Shown piece after piece: positions 18,725 through 29,557 of a stretch of DNA of 64,000 nucleotides; positions within the stretch are counted from its first letter, which is position 1; every line of letters starts with the position of its first letter. This stretch comes from Pelagibacteraceae bacterium (lineage in GTDB: Bacteria; Pseudomonadota; Alphaproteobacteria; HIMB59). The DNA is taken from positions 124,001-188,000 of the forward strand of contig BOYI01000001.1 of assembly GCA_019651435.1 (NCBI GenBank), written 5' to 3'. Both the position numbers and the translations under genes were made by a program. Below the pieces are notes generated by a model that was given only the letters and a program-made list of their open reading frames with translations, did no database searches and was not told the origin of the DNA.

Positions 18725-19476
18725 CTTAATAAAAATAAAATTATTAAGCCAAAAATTAAGCGATATATTACAAATGGTTTAAAACCAATATCATTAATGT
18801 AACTTATAAAAAGTTTTAGCGTTAAATAAGCAAAAATAAAAGTGAATATAAAAATAATCAAAAGATTAAAATCAAATTGTATTACGTCTACATCTCTTAT
18901 ATTTGATAAAAAAGAAATAAGAATTATTGGCATACCTAAATAAAGACTCATTACTGAAGAGTTTTTTCTATTTTCCCCCATTAATCTAAAAGCAATAATG
19001 CAACTTCCTGATCTACTGAATCCTGGTAAAAAAGCAAGACATTGGAAGAAGCCTGCTAGCAAAAATTTTATTTTTTTGTCAGATATTTTTATTACTTGAA
19101 AAATTTTTAAATCTGAAAGGTAGAGCAATATTCCACCTATAATTGAAGTATAGCCAATTATTTGAAAGCTAAAAAAACTTATGTTAAATAATATAATTAA
19201 TGCGCCAACTACTATTGCTGGAATTGTAGCTAGAGTTATTGGAATAAAATTTAATTTGATATTATTAAATTCAAGATGATTTTGCCTATATAAGTAAAAT
19301 ATTAATGCCAATAAAGAGGAGAAATGGGCAGTAGTTTCATACAAGTAATTTCTTGAATTGCCTTTATTATACAAAAGTTCAAGTAAATTAAGATGGCCAC
19401 TTGAGCTAATTGGGATAAATTCTGTTATTCCTTGAATGATTGAATAAAAAATATAAAAAAGGTAATCAATAGTCAT
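18721..19476 (-). CDS. uppP: Undecaprenyl-diphosphate phosphatase
   Basis: A 251-residue membrane protein with about seven helices. QGITEFIPISSSGHL (family motif with the catalytic Glu and Ser/His) and PGFSRSGSCIIAFRLMG (second active-site motif) identify UppP/BacA, which recycles the carrier lipid for wall and polysaccharide synthesis. It is divergent from gltD, with a promoter region of about 95 bases between them. Confidence 0.93.
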   Translation of the reverse strand: MTIDYLFYIFYSIIQGITEFIPISSSGHLNLLELLYNKGNSRNYLYETTAHFSSLLALIFYLYRQNHLEFNNIKLNFIPITLATIPAIVVGALIILFNISFFSFQIIGYTSIIGGILLYLSDLKIFQVIKISDKKIKFLLAGFFQCLAFLPGFSRSGSCIIAFRLMGENRKNSSVMSLYLGMPIILISFLSNIRDVDVIQFDFNLLIIFIFTFIFAYLTLKLFISYINDIGFKPFVIYRLIFGLIILFLLS

Positions 19477-19496
19477 AAATTATTATCAAATAAATA

Positions 19497-19525
19497 TTTA
19501 CATGTTTTTATTAAACAAATATAAA
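19497..19525 (+). promoter_or_regulatory. Probable sigma-70 promoter for gltDB
   Basis: TTTACA and TATAAA hexamers are separated by 17 bases, 47 bases upstream of the gltD ATG. This is the best match in the uppP-gltD gap; no operator was recognised. Confidence 0.5.
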
Positions 19526-19571
19526 TTCAATTCTTTTTAAATATATCTTTAAAAAGTAATAATTTATTATC

Positions 19572-20987
19572 ATGTTAGAGTTTCATAAAAAAAATCAACA
19601 GAATCCTGATAAAACAGAACCTGAAAAAAGAATAAAGGATTTCCAAGAAATATACAGACAGTTTGATCAAAACACATCTATAGAACAATCATCTAGATGT
19701 TCTCAATGTGGTGTCCCTTTTTGTCAAATCCACTGCCCTTTAAATAATAATATTCCTGATTGGCTGAGATATATAGCTGAGGGTAGATTAAAAGAGGCTT
19801 ATGAAATTTCAACTTCAACTAATGCGTTCCCTGAAGTTTGTGGAAGGGTTTGCCCACAAGATAGATTATGTGAAGGAAATTGTGTAGTTGAACAAGCTGG
19901 TTTTGGTGCAATAACAATTGGTAATCTTGAAAAATATTTAACTGAAGTAGCATGGGAAAAAGGTTGGATAAAAAAAATTAATTCTTCAAGTCCTAATAAT
20001 CAAAAAATTGCAATTATTGGTTCTGGTCCTGCAGGCATGGCAGCAGCCTCTTACTTAGTTAAGCAAGGTTATCAAGTTGATGTTTTTGAAAAAAATGATC
20101 GTGCTGGAGGCTTAATGATTTATGGAATACCTAACTTTAAACTAGATAAAAGTGTTGTAGAGAGAAGAACTGAATGGTTATCTGAAAGTGGGGTTAAATT
20201 TCATTTAAAAAAAGAAGTTGGAAAAAACATATCCTTTCAAGAACTTGAAAAAGACTATGATGCAATACTTGTTGCTACTGGTGTTTACAAAGCTAGGCAA
20301 TTAGATATTGAGACTAAGAACATCGAAAATTCTCTTCCTGCGCTGGATTTTTTAATTGAAAGTAACAGAGTTGGTTTAGGAGATACTCCATCTAAAAATA
20401 AATTTTTAGATGCAAAAGATAAACATGTTGTTGTAATTGGTGGAGGTGATACTGCCATGGATTGTGTTAGAACAGCTATCCGACAAAAAGCAAAAGAAGT
20501 AACATGCCTTTATAGAAGAAATAAAGAAAACATGCCTGGATCTGCGAGAGAAGTGTTAAACGCTGAACAAGAAGGAGTGAAATTTAATTGGCTTTCTGTT
20601 CCATCTAAAATTATCTCACAAGATAAATCTGCATCTAGTCTTGCATACAAAGTAGCAGCTTTAGGAGAGGCGGATGAGACTGGTAGACGTAAACCCATTG
20701 ATACAGGTGTTGAAAAACAAATTAAAAGCGATCTTATCATTCAAGCTCTTGGATTTGAGCCAGAAGATCTTAACCAACACTTTGGTACAGATTTAGAGTT
20801 AACTAGTTGGAATACGATAAAAGTAGACTTTAAAAAATTCCAAACAAGTAACCCGAAAGTATTTGCAGCTGGCGATATCGTTAGAGGAGCGTCTCTTGTA
20901 GTATGGGCCATACATGATGGTAGAGAAGTCGCTAAATCTATCCATCAATTTTTAGAAAACAAACTAGTCAAAAAGAAAGCATCCTAA
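19572..20987 (+). CDS. gltD: Glutamate synthase small subunit
   Basis: A 471-residue FAD protein that passes electrons from NADPH to the large subunit. The N-terminal iron-sulfur cysteines are in CSQCGVPFCQIHCP and VCGRVCPQDRLCEGNC; FAD binds at IIGSGPAGMAAASYL (about 147-161); NADPH at VVIGGGDTAMDCVR; and AAGDIVRGASLVVWAI is the closing FAD block. The last base of its stop is the first base of gltB's ATG (TAATG). GltBD makes two glutamates from glutamine and 2-oxoglutarate. Confidence 0.95.
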   Translation: MLEFHKKNQQNPDKTEPEKRIKDFQEIYRQFDQNTSIEQSSRCSQCGVPFCQIHCPLNNNIPDWLRYIAEGRLKEAYEISTSTNAFPEVCGRVCPQDRLCEGNCVVEQAGFGAITIGNLEKYLTEVAWEKGWIKKINSSSPNNQKIAIIGSGPAGMAAASYLVKQGYQVDVFEKNDRAGGLMIYGIPNFKLDKSVVERRTEWLSESGVKFHLKKEVGKNISFQELEKDYDAILVATGVYKARQLDIETKNIENSLPALDFLIESNRVGLGDTPSKNKFLDAKDKHVVVIGGGDTAMDCVRTAIRQKAKEVTCLYRRNKENMPGSAREVLNAEQEGVKFNWLSVPSKIISQDKSASSLAYKVAALGEADETGRRKPIDTGVEKQIKSDLIIQALGFEPEDLNQHFGTDLELTSWNTIKVDFKKFQTSNPKVFAAGDIVRGASLVVWAIHDGREVAKSIHQFLENKLVKKKAS

Positions 20988-23900
20988 TGAGTCAAGAAAT
21001 AAAAAATTTCATCAAAAATAGAGAACTTCTTAAGAAGAACCACGTTTATAAAGATAGCTATGAACATGACAATTGTGGCGTTGGATTAGTAGCTGCTATC
21101 AATGGTGAATCTAGAAGAGATATTGTTGAAAAAGGAGTTGAGGCTCTCAAGGCTGTTTTTCATCGAGGTGCTGTTGATGCTGATGGCAAAACTGGAGATG
21201 GTGCGGGCATTATGCTCGAAGTCTCACACTCGTTTTTTAGTAAACAAGTAACTAAAACTGGCCATTTAGCTGAACAAGATAACTTACTTGGTGTTGGAAT
21301 GATATTTCTTCCTAAAAGAGATTTTGGAGCTCAAGAAAAGTGTCGTGCAATAGTTGAGTATGAAATCATAAAAGCTGGAATGAGCTTATATGGATGGAGA
21401 CAGGTACCAGTCAATACAGAAATCATAGGTGAAAAAGCTAACTTTACTAAACCAGAAATTGAACAGATAATTTTTACTCCAAAAGACTCTCACGAAAATA
21501 TTGAAAAAAGACTTTATTTAACAAGAAGAAGAATTGAAAATAAAATCAAGGCATTAAATATAAACGACTTTTATATTTGCTCCTTATCAACTGAAACAAT
21601 TGTCTATAAAGGTATGTTTCTTGCAGAGCAGCTTTCTGAGTTTTATCCAGATCTTTTAGACCCTGATTTCAAATCTAAATTTGCTATCTATCATCAAAGA
21701 TATTCAACTAATACTTTCCCCACTTGGTCTTTAGCACAACCATTTAGGGTTCTAGCTCATAACGGAGAAATTAATACACTCAAAGGTAATATCAATTGGA
21801 TGAGCGCCCATGAGCCAAGAATCACACACCCCTTTTTTAATGAAAGAATTAATGATCTTAAACCCATTTTAGACTCAGATGCTTCTGACTCAGCTTCTTT
21901 AGATGCTGCATTTGAACTATTGGTCCAAACTGATCGTGACCTACCTATGGCAAAATCAATGATTATCCCAGAAGCATGGTCTAATCGTCCTGATATGTCT
22001 GAAGAATTAAAAAATATGTATGCCTATTGTAATGCAGTAATTGAACCTTGGGATGGTCCTGCTGCAGTTTGTGGAAATTTTGGTGATTGGATAATTTCTG
22101 GAATGGATAGAAACGGCCTAAGACCTCTTAGATATATTTTAACTAATGATGGTTTGTTAATCTCAGGTTCTGAAGTCGGAATGATTAATATTGAAGAAAA
22201 AGGATATTTTAAAAAAAAAGGTCGTGTTGGTCCTGGAGAGTTAGTAGCGATCAATTATAAAGAAAAAAAATTTTATGAGAGCGCAGAGCTTAAAAATATT
22301 TTAAGTAATCGACAAGATTTCTCAGAATGGAATAAAAAAACAGTACAACTGGACGCAATTCTAGCATCTGAACAAATTGACCAACCAAAACTAGAAAAAG
22401 ACTCATTTTTTTATCAGCAGGCAAAATCTTTCAACCTATCCTTAGAAATATTGGACTTAATTTTAGATCCAATGGTAAAAACAGGTCAAGAGGCAACTGG
22501 TTCAATGGGAGATGATGCGCCTTTGAGTGTGCTTACAGAAAGATATCGAGGATTACATAGTTTTTTTCAAACAGAATTTTAGTCAAGTCACTAACCCGCC
22601 GATCGATAGTTTAAGAGAGCAGGTTGTAATGAGTTTAAAAACTCGTTTAGGAAATTTAGGTAATATTGTTGAGGAAGGACTCGGAGCAATGCAATTTGGT
22701 GCTTCTTGAAAGCCCTGTTCTTCTTAACCATGAACTCTCAACCCTTAAAAATCATTTAAGCCAATATACTACAGAAATAGATTGTACTTATGATATCAAT
22801 TCTAAAACTGATTTTTTAAATGAAATTCAACGCGTTTGTGCTGAAGCTGAACAAGCTGTAAGGTCTGGTTCCCAACATTTAATCATCACAGATAAACATA
22901 TATCTAAAGACAGAATAGCTTTACCGATGATTTTAGCGACTAGTGCTGTTCACAGTTATTTAGTTAAAAATAATCTTAGAACATTTACATCTTTGAACGT
23001 TTCTTCTCTTGAATGTCTTGATGTCCATTACTTCGCTGTCTTAATTGGAGTCGGGGCAACAACTGTTAATGCATCTTTAATTGAAAACATTGTTAGTGAT
23101 AGACTTAATAAAAATATTTATCACAATATTTCATTCTCTACTCTTTTAAATAATTACAAAAAAGCAATTGAGAAGGGTCTTCGAAAAATAATCAGTAAAA
23201 TGGGAATTTCAATTATTAGCTCATATCGTGGAGGTAAGAATTTTGAAATTATTGGCTTAAGTAGAAGTATGGTTGAAAGTTTCTTCCCAGGGATGTCATC
23301 CAGAATTTCTGGAATAGGTCTTGATGGGCTAGAAAAAAGAGTTCGCCGTCAACATCAACTAGCCTTTCAATCAGATAATGTTGTATTGGATATTGGTGGT
23401 GAATTTAGATTTAGAGCAAATAATGAATTGCACGCTTATGAGGGTGTTTCTATACATATGTTGCAAGAGGCTGTAACAAGAGACTCTTATAATTTATATA
23501 AAAATTACGCTCAAAGAATTTATAATATGAAACCCATCCATATTAGAGATCTTCTTAAATTTAATGAGTCTCAAAATCCCCTTAAATTAGATCATGTCCA
23601 AAGTATCTCAGAGATCAGAAAAAGCTTTGTCTCCCCTGGTATTTCTCTAGGTGCTTTGAGTCCAGAAGCTCATGAGACACTGGCTATTGCCATGAATAGA
23701 ATTGGTTCTAAATCAGATAGTGGTGAAGGGGAGAAGACTCAGCTAGATACTCAAAATTAGAAAACGGAGACAACCCAAGTTCATCTATCAAACAAGTAGC
23801 TAGTGGAAGGTTTGGAGTAACAGCTGAATACCTAATAATTGTAGTGAAATTGAGATTAAAATTCGCGCAAGGAGCAAAACCAGGAGAGGGTGGTCAACTA

Positions 23901-25496
23901 CCAGGTTTTAAAGTAACGGATCTTATTGCTCGACTTAGACATAGCACAAAGGGTGTTACACTTATTAGTCCTCCTCCACACCATGACATTTACTCAATTG
24001 AGGATTTAGCCCAGCTTATTTACGACTTAAACAAATTAATCCGAATGCAAAAGTTGTGTGAAGTTAGTTGCCCAGTCAGGTATAGGTACTGTGGCGCAGG
24101 TGTAGCTAAAGCTAAAGCAGACGTAATTTTAGTTTCAGGCCACTCCGGTGGAACTGGAGCTAGTCCACAATCAAGCATTAAGTATGCAGGACTACCATGG
24201 GAACTTGGTATTAGTGAAGTTCATCAAATTCTTTCATTAAATGGATTACGAGATAAAGTAATTTTAAGAACTGATGGTGGAATTAAAACTGGAAGAGATA
24301 TTGTGAAGGCAGCTATTTTGGGTGCGGAAGAGTATGGTATCGGAACTGCCTCTTTGGTTGCTATGGGCTGTATTATGGTTCGCCAATGTCATTCTAATAC
24401 TTGCCCAGTAGGTGTTTGTACACAAGATGAAAAACTCAGAGAAAAATTTGGAGGCACTCCAGAAAAAGTTATTAATCTTTTTTCTTTTATAGCTGAAGAA
24501 GTTAGAGAAATTTTAGCTTCTTTAGGTTATACCTCTCTAAAAGATGTAATTGGTAAAACAGAATTACTATCTCAAGCACACTATGGATCAAGTGATTTAG
24601 ACAACCTAGATCTTAATCCTATTCTTACAAAAATTGATGATGGTAAGATATATGACTATCACTCAGAAAAGTTTAGAAATGAAGTTCCTAAAACTCTTGA
24701 TGATTTATTTGAAAAGATGGAAAGCAATTTATTGAATCGGGTCAAAAATTGAATTAACTTATAATATTCAAAATACCCTGAGAACCATAGGAACGAAAAT
24801 CTCTTCTTTCATTACAAGAAATTATGGCATGAATAATTTATCTGATGACCACGTTACTTTAAAATTGAGAGGCTCTGCAGGACAATCTTTAGGGGCATTT
24901 GCTGTTAAAGGTTTAACTTTAAGAGTTTTTGGTGATGCAAATGATTATGTTGGAAAAGGTCTTTCTGGTGGAAAGATTATTGTTCAACCAAGAAGTTCAT
25001 TTACTCAACCAAGCCATGAAAATGTCATATTGGAAACGTAACTTTGTACGGCGCTACTGCTGGAACTCTTTATGCAGCTGGTCAAGCGGGTGATAGATTT
25101 TGTGTCAGAAACTCAGGAGCCTTAGCTGTAGTTGAGGGATGTGGTGCTAATGGATGTGAGTATATGACTGGTGGAAGTGCAATCATACTAGGAAGTATTG
25201 GAGATAATTTTGGTGCTGGTATGACCGGAGGTTCAGCTTTTATTTATTCAGAACAAGCAAACTTATTAGAAATGATGAACAAAGAAAATATAGATACTTA
25301 TCAAGTTATGGATGAAAATTGGAAAAACTATCTCTTTAAAATTTTAGTTGATTTCAACAAACAAACAAAGTCTAAGAGAGCAGCTTTCATTATTGAAAAC
25401 TTCGATCAAGAAATTTCTAAGTTTGTTCATGTTGTTCCAGATGAGGTAATCGATAAACTGAGTTTTCCTGTAAAAGAAAACCATAAGATTGCTTAA
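20987..25496 (+). CDS. gltB: Glutamate synthase large subunit (frameshifted at several places)
   Basis: Six track ORFs are pieces of one gene of about 1500 codons, the normal GltB length. The glutamine amidotransferase domain begins near residue 30 with CGVGL, whose cysteine becomes N-terminal after processing. The central and FMN domains follow ([27 protein letters not shown]), then the 3Fe-4S cysteines in [19 protein letters not shown], and the beta-helix tail ([19 protein letters not shown]). I place single-base breaks near 22565, 22677, 23729, 23832, 23863, 24748 and 25028; each is repaired by adding or dropping one base, restoring family motifs such as SGEGGED and VIIGN. An essential-type enzyme with gltD intact is unlikely to be a true pseudogene. 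Confidence 0.9.
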
Positions 25497-26217
25497 ATAT
25501 AAATAGAAATATTCCTCAAACTTAAAGAGTCGGACATACTATGATCAGCATTCTTAATAGTTACATTTATCAGCTTTGGAAATTTATTGCTTTTATAAAA
25601 ACGATCATTGTAATTGTGTGGAACGGTTAAATCTTCACTGCCGTGAAATAAGATTACTTCTCCCTTGTAAGTTTTATTTAAATTTTTAATCAAATAACCT
25701 TCACTATTTAAAAATAAATTAGGTGAATATTTATATATGAAATCATCAGTTACTTTTTTTTCAACTATTTGATTTGATTTAATTTTTTTTTATCTTTTCG
25801 TAGATAATTCTTTCCATAGTAAATCAACTGTGAAATCTGGGGCTGGTGCAATTCCAATAAGTTTTTTTACTTTAGTTGGATAATAAAGCGCGTAGAGCAT
25901 AGCAACCCATCCGCCCATGCTACTTCCGATCAAAATTGGATTTTCAATTTTTAAATAGTTTAAAAGATCTTTTAAGTTTTTAAACCAATCCCCAATCCCA
26001 AAATTCACAAAATCTCCATTTGATTTGCCATGACCTTGAAAATCAAAACATAGAAATGATATTTTTTTCTTCGACAATAATTATTGAAATATGTGGACTT
26101 TTTTCCATTCATATCAGACAACAAACCATGAATAAATACGAGACTTTTTTTGCTTCTTTTGTAATATCTATAAGCTATTTTGGTATTGCCTTTTAAAAAG
26201 TAATTTAATTTTGACAC
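25493..26217 (-). CDS. Alpha/beta hydrolase (frameshifted)
   Basis: Three minus-strand ORFs give one protein of about 240 residues. The first has LVFIHGLLSDMNG (oxyanion loop); after a break near 26068 comes FDFQGHGKSNG, then the nucleophile elbow GSSMGGW and IGIAPAPDF; after a second break near 25797 come LFHGSEDLTVP with the catalytic aspartate and KNADHSMSD with the histidine. The catalytic triad is complete. It is similar in layout to small serine hydrolases such as ABHD10-like enzymes; substrate unknown. The start codon is GTG, overlapping the divergent glycosyltransferase start, and its end overlaps gltB by four bases. Confidence 0.75.
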
Positions 26218-27305
26218 TTCAAAAGAATATAAAAAAGCTTGTATGTTTACAAATTATTCCTTCTATGGGTATCGGGGGAGTTGAGACAGGTGTCAGAAAT
26301 ATTGCAGAATATTTACATAAAAAAAAGATAAGGAACTATATTTTATGTGAGTCTTCAAAGAAAAATTTGAAAAGTGATAATCTCGATATTATTTACCTAA
26401 AAAATTTAAGTTTCAAAAACCTTTTTGACCAAAAACTTATCAAAATATTTCTAAAAAAGCTCATTAAACAAAAAAAAATTAATTTAGTTCATATTTCTTC
26501 AAGAGCACCTGCTTTTTTTCTCATTAAATTTTTAAAAAAACTAGATGTCAAGATAGTTACAAGTGTTCACAATAAGTACAAATCAGAAAATTTTTTGAAA
26601 AGGTGGTACAATAATCATTTATTGCAAGGTGATCACATCATTTTCAATTCTTATTTTGTTCGTGATAGTTATGAAAGTTTACTCTTACCTCATATGAGGT
26701 CATCAGTAATAAGCAGGGGAATAGACATAGCTCATTTTAAATCAAAAAAAACTCCTAATAATAAGAAAAATTATCTTTTTGTTCCTTCGCGTATATCTAG
26801 CTGGAAAGGTCATGATCTATTGTTAGATTATTTTGTACAATTCCCCAAAAAATATAAAGAAAAATATAAATTATTGTTTATTTCATCTCATAGTTCAAAT
26901 GATGAAATCAAAGTAGACAGAATTATTAAAAAAAATGATTTAAATAATAATATAGAATTTATTGAGCCTACTCTGGATATAAAAAAAATATATGAACTAA
27001 GTTCTTTAGTTATTAATATTTCTATTAGGCCTGAAGGCTTTGGAAGAACAGTATCAGAAGCTTTATCTATGTCTTGCCCTGTTATTGCTCCCAATATGGG
27101 TGGCACAAAAGAGCAACTTGAAAACTTTAATCCCAAACTTTTATTTGATATCAGCAGCTTTAAGTCATTTTTTAAAGCTTTGGAATATGCACTTAATAAT
27201 CATAAAGGAGTTTCAAAAAACGCAAGAAACTTTGTCAAAGAAAATTATAGTGCAGATTTAATGTGTAAAAATACATTAGAGATTTATCAAAATTTGATTA
27301 ATTGA
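26211..27305 (+). CDS. Glycosyltransferase family 4 protein
   Basis: A 364-residue GT-B enzyme. IIPSMGIGGVETGVRNIA near residues 16-33 is the N-lobe glycine loop; FVPSRISSWKGHDLLLDYF begins the C-lobe; RPEGFGRTVSEALSMSCPVIAP is the E-x7-E region that holds the sugar nucleotide. It probably adds a sugar to LPS core or another surface glycan. The start is a TTG seven bases inside the divergent hydrolase gene; no in-frame ATG occurs before the conserved loop. It is joined to the next glycosyltransferase by a TGATG overlap. Confidence 0.8.
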   Translation: MTLQKNIKKLVCLQIIPSMGIGGVETGVRNIAEYLHKKKIRNYILCESSKKNLKSDNLDIIYLKNLSFKNLFDQKLIKIFLKKLIKQKKINLVHISSRAPAFFLIKFLKKLDVKIVTSVHNKYKSENFLKRWYNNHLLQGDHIIFNSYFVRDSYESLLLPHMRSSVISRGIDIAHFKSKKTPNNKKNYLFVPSRISSWKGHDLLLDYFVQFPKKYKEKYKLLFISSHSSNDEIKVDRIIKKNDLNNNIEFIEPTLDIKKIYELSSLVINISIRPEGFGRTVSEALSMSCPVIAPNMGGTKEQLENFNPKLLFDISSFKSFFKALEYALNNHKGVSKNARNFVKENYSADLMCKNTLEIYQNLIN

Positions 27306-28222
27306 TGAATATTCTTGTAATTAAACATGGTTCTTTAGGCGATATCTTTCTTTCTGTAGGTGCCATTCAAAGTATCAGACAACATTATCCAGATGCAAGG
27401 TTGTTTCTTTTAACACAATCTAATTATAAAAATATTCTAAATAAGTTTACCGAAGTTGATACGATCTTGGAGGATAATAGGGGCCTTATTATTTTATCTA
27501 TTTCAAAGATATTAGGATTTGTTAATAAGCATCAAATAAACTTAATTATTGATTTACAAAATTCTTCGAGAACACAGTTTTATAATTTTTTTATTAAGTA
27601 TTTTACAAAAGCTAAAATTTTGTCAGCAAGAAAATTTTCAACATATGCTTATAATCAAAAACCACTTGGCCTTCAACACATTACAGAAAATCATAAAGAT
27701 CAATTAAGTAAAATAGGAATTAATCATTATCAAATTTCCAATTTAAATTGGATGATAAAAGAAAATAAGGTTAATGAAAAAAAGCCCTATGTAATTTTTA
27801 TACCTGGTGCTTCTAAAACAGGAGACTATAAAAAATGGCCGATTAATAATTATGGAGTAATAGCTAATTATTTAGCTGACAAGAATTATGACATTTATCT
27901 TACCGGATCTAAGCTTGATGAGGATGTAATTAATGAAATTATTAAAATATGTCCTGTTGCAAAAAATAAGATCGAAGAGTCTAAAATTGATGATTTTTAT
28001 GACTTATGTCTTAATTCAAGTTTAATTATATCTAATGATACTGGACCAGCACACATTGCAGGTTTAACTAATCAACACTTAATATGGTTAGCAAATGATA
28101 ATAAAATTTCATTTTCTTGCCATCCTTTAGGTAAAAATGTTCATAGAATTAAATCAAAAAGTGTTAAAGATATTCATCCAAATCAAGTTATTCAAAAAAT
28201 TGATTACATATTAAATATTTAG
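27305..28222 (+). CDS. Glycosyltransferase family 9 (heptosyltransferase-like)
   Basis: A 305-residue protein from the ATG at 27305. MNILVIKHGSLGDIFLSVGA is the N-terminal acceptor loop of GT9; LIIDLQNSSRT follows; FIPGASKTGDYKKWP and SNDTGPAHIAG are the C-lobe donor motifs of ADP-heptose:LPS transferases such as WaaC/WaaF/WaaQ. It likely works on LPS core with the GT4 neighbour. A second GT9 gene, badly damaged, lies at 34955-35872. Confidence 0.85.
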   Translation: MNILVIKHGSLGDIFLSVGAIQSIRQHYPDARLFLLTQSNYKNILNKFTEVDTILEDNRGLIILSISKILGFVNKHQINLIIDLQNSSRTQFYNFFIKYFTKAKILSARKFSTYAYNQKPLGLQHITENHKDQLSKIGINHYQISNLNWMIKENKVNEKKPYVIFIPGASKTGDYKKWPINNYGVIANYLADKNYDIYLTGSKLDEDVINEIIKICPVAKNKIEESKIDDFYDLCLNSSLIISNDTGPAHIAGLTNQHLIWLANDNKISFSCHPLGKNVHRIKSKSVKDIHPNQVIQKIDYILNI

Positions 28223-28232
28223 TATTTACAAT

Positions 28233-28261
28233 TTGCCAGTGTTTGCTAATAATCCTCTAAT
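28233..28261 (+). promoter_or_regulatory. Probable sigma-70 promoter for infC-rpmI-rplT-pheST
   Basis: TTGCCA and TCTAAT, each five of six to consensus, are separated by exactly 17 bases. Transcription would start near 28268 and leave about 60 bases of leader before infC. Confidence 0.6.
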
Positions 28262-28331
28262 GAAATTTAAAACAACCACAAAAGGTTCAACTTTTTGTTA
28301 ACTTTCCCTTTGCCTTTTTCCCAATAATATT

Positions 28332-28877
28332 TTGAATAGACCTTTTAATAAAAACAATAATTTTCGTGGCAAAAGAGATCTTCATAAAATAAATAATTTT
28401 ATCTCTGCCGCTGAAGTGAGAGTTATTCTTGATGATGGTGAACAGTTAGGGGTTATGACAAAAAACGAAGCAATTGATATCGCCAAAGGAAGAGGTTTAG
28501 ATTTAGTTGAAATTGCACCAAATAATAAACCTCCAGTTTGTAAAATAGTTGATTATGGAAAGTTTAAATACCAAGAACAAAAAAAGAAAAATGAGGCTAA
28601 AAAAAAGCAAAAAGTAATTGAAACAAAAGAGCTTAAAATAAGACCTGGCACTGGTGAACATGATTATCAAGTTAAAATTAAAAATGCACAAAAATTTTTA
28701 AAAGAGGGTAATAGAGTTAAGTTTAGCCTTCGTTTTAAGGGCAGAGAAATGGAACACTCAAATTTAGGTATCGATATGCTAAAAAGAGTAAAGAGTGACT
28801 TTGAAGAGTATATCAGAGTAGAAATGGAACCTAAAATTGAAGGAAGACAAGCCTTCCTTGTTGTTGCGCCAAAATAG
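28332..28877 (+). CDS. infC: Translation initiation factor IF-3
   Basis: A 181-residue two-domain factor. The N-domain includes VRVILDDGEQLGVMTKNEAIDIAKGRGLDLVEIAP in short conserved blocks, then a lysine-rich linker (YQEQKKKNEAKKKQK), and the C-domain with KELKIRPGTGEHDYQVKI and VKFSLRFKGREMEH. The start is not AUG: the first codons are ATT TTG AAT AGA, so it begins with AUU or UUG. Rare starts on infC let IF-3 limit its own synthesis in E. coli, and the same may hold here. No clear Shine-Dalgarno sequence is seen. Confidence 0.93.
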   Translation: MNRPFNKNNNFRGKRDLHKINNFISAAEVRVILDDGEQLGVMTKNEAIDIAKGRGLDLVEIAPNNKPPVCKIVDYGKFKYQEQKKKNEAKKKQKVIETKELKIRPGTGEHDYQVKIKNAQKFLKEGNRVKFSLRFKGREMEHSNLGIDMLKRVKSDFEEYIRVEMEPKIEGRQAFLVVAPK

Positions 28878-28970
28878 AATTAATGTTATAAAACGTCCCT
28901 AATTGGTCGAAGAGGCTAAAGGGTATGCCTCAAGACTCTAAAAAATAACAAACTTACTTAAGGAGATAAA

Positions 28971-29171
28971 ATGCCCAAATTGAAAACAAAAAGTAGCGTA
29001 AAAAAACGCTTCAAAACTTCCTCTACTGGAAAACTTGTCGTGGGTAATGTAGGTAAGAGACATGGAATGTCTAAACGTACTAACTCATTTATTAGAAGCT
29101 CTAAAGGAACAAGAGTTTTATCAAAATCTGCATCGATTATTGTTGAATCAATGATGCCGTATGGAAAATAG
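28971..29171 (+). CDS. rpmI: 50S ribosomal protein bL35
   Basis: A 66-residue basic protein starting [15 protein letters not shown], with [10 protein letters not shown] in the middle as in bL35. It has a strong ribosome binding site (TAAGGAGATAAAATG), unlike infC. The 93 bases between infC and rpmI hold no gene; in other bacteria this place binds L20 for feedback, but no fold could be confirmed here. Confidence 0.95.
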   Translation: MPKLKTKSSVKKRFKTSSTGKLVVGNVGKRHGMSKRTNSFIRSSKGTRVLSKSASIIVESMMPYGK

Positions 29172-29189
29172 GTAGGAGAGGATTAAAAA

Positions 29190-29549
29190 ATGCCAAGAGT
29201 TAAAAGAGGCGTAACAGCCAGAGCAAAACATAAAAAAGTTTTTGAATTTACTAAAGGCCACCGTGGACGTCGAAAAAACGTCTATCGTGTAGCAACACAA
29301 AGCATGGATAAAGCACTTCAATATGCTTATCGTGACCGAAGAAATAAAAAAAGAGACTTTCGTGGATTATGGATACAAAGAATCAATGCTGGTGTTCGTG
29401 AATATGGTCTAACATATGCTAAGTTTATTGATGGACTAAAAAAAGCTAATATTGAAATCAACAGAAAAATACTATCTGAAATCGCGTTTCATGAGCCTGC
29501 ACAATTTAAGTCAATAGTCGAAAAAGCTAAATCAACTTTAGCTAGCTGA
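29190..29549 (+). CDS. rplT: 50S ribosomal protein bL20
   Basis: A 119-residue protein: [17 protein letters not shown] start, [34 protein letters not shown] and the C-terminal helices. It binds 23S rRNA early in assembly and can repress its own operon. Spacing of 18 bases from rpmI with a GGAGAGG ribosome site. Confidence 0.96.
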   Translation: MPRVKRGVTARAKHKKVFEFTKGHRGRRKNVYRVATQSMDKALQYAYRDRRNKKRDFRGLWIQRINAGVREYGLTYAKFIDGLKKANIEINRKILSEIAFHEPAQFKSIVEKAKSTLAS

Positions 29550-29557
29550 TTCAAACA

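Noticed and set aside
22527-22709. Separate 60-residue protein inside gltB
   Set aside because: Its residues continue the GltB sequence in a shifted frame; it is a piece of the frameshifted gltB, as are the ORFs at 22666, 23844, 24829 and 25044.
20987-25496. True gltB pseudogene
   Set aside because: At least seven indels but no missing domain or in-frame substitution stops were seen, gltD is intact, and other housekeeping genes show the same kind of break.
26888-27136. 82-residue minus-strand ORF
   Set aside because: Antisense to the GT4 C-lobe with no start signal; a shadow.
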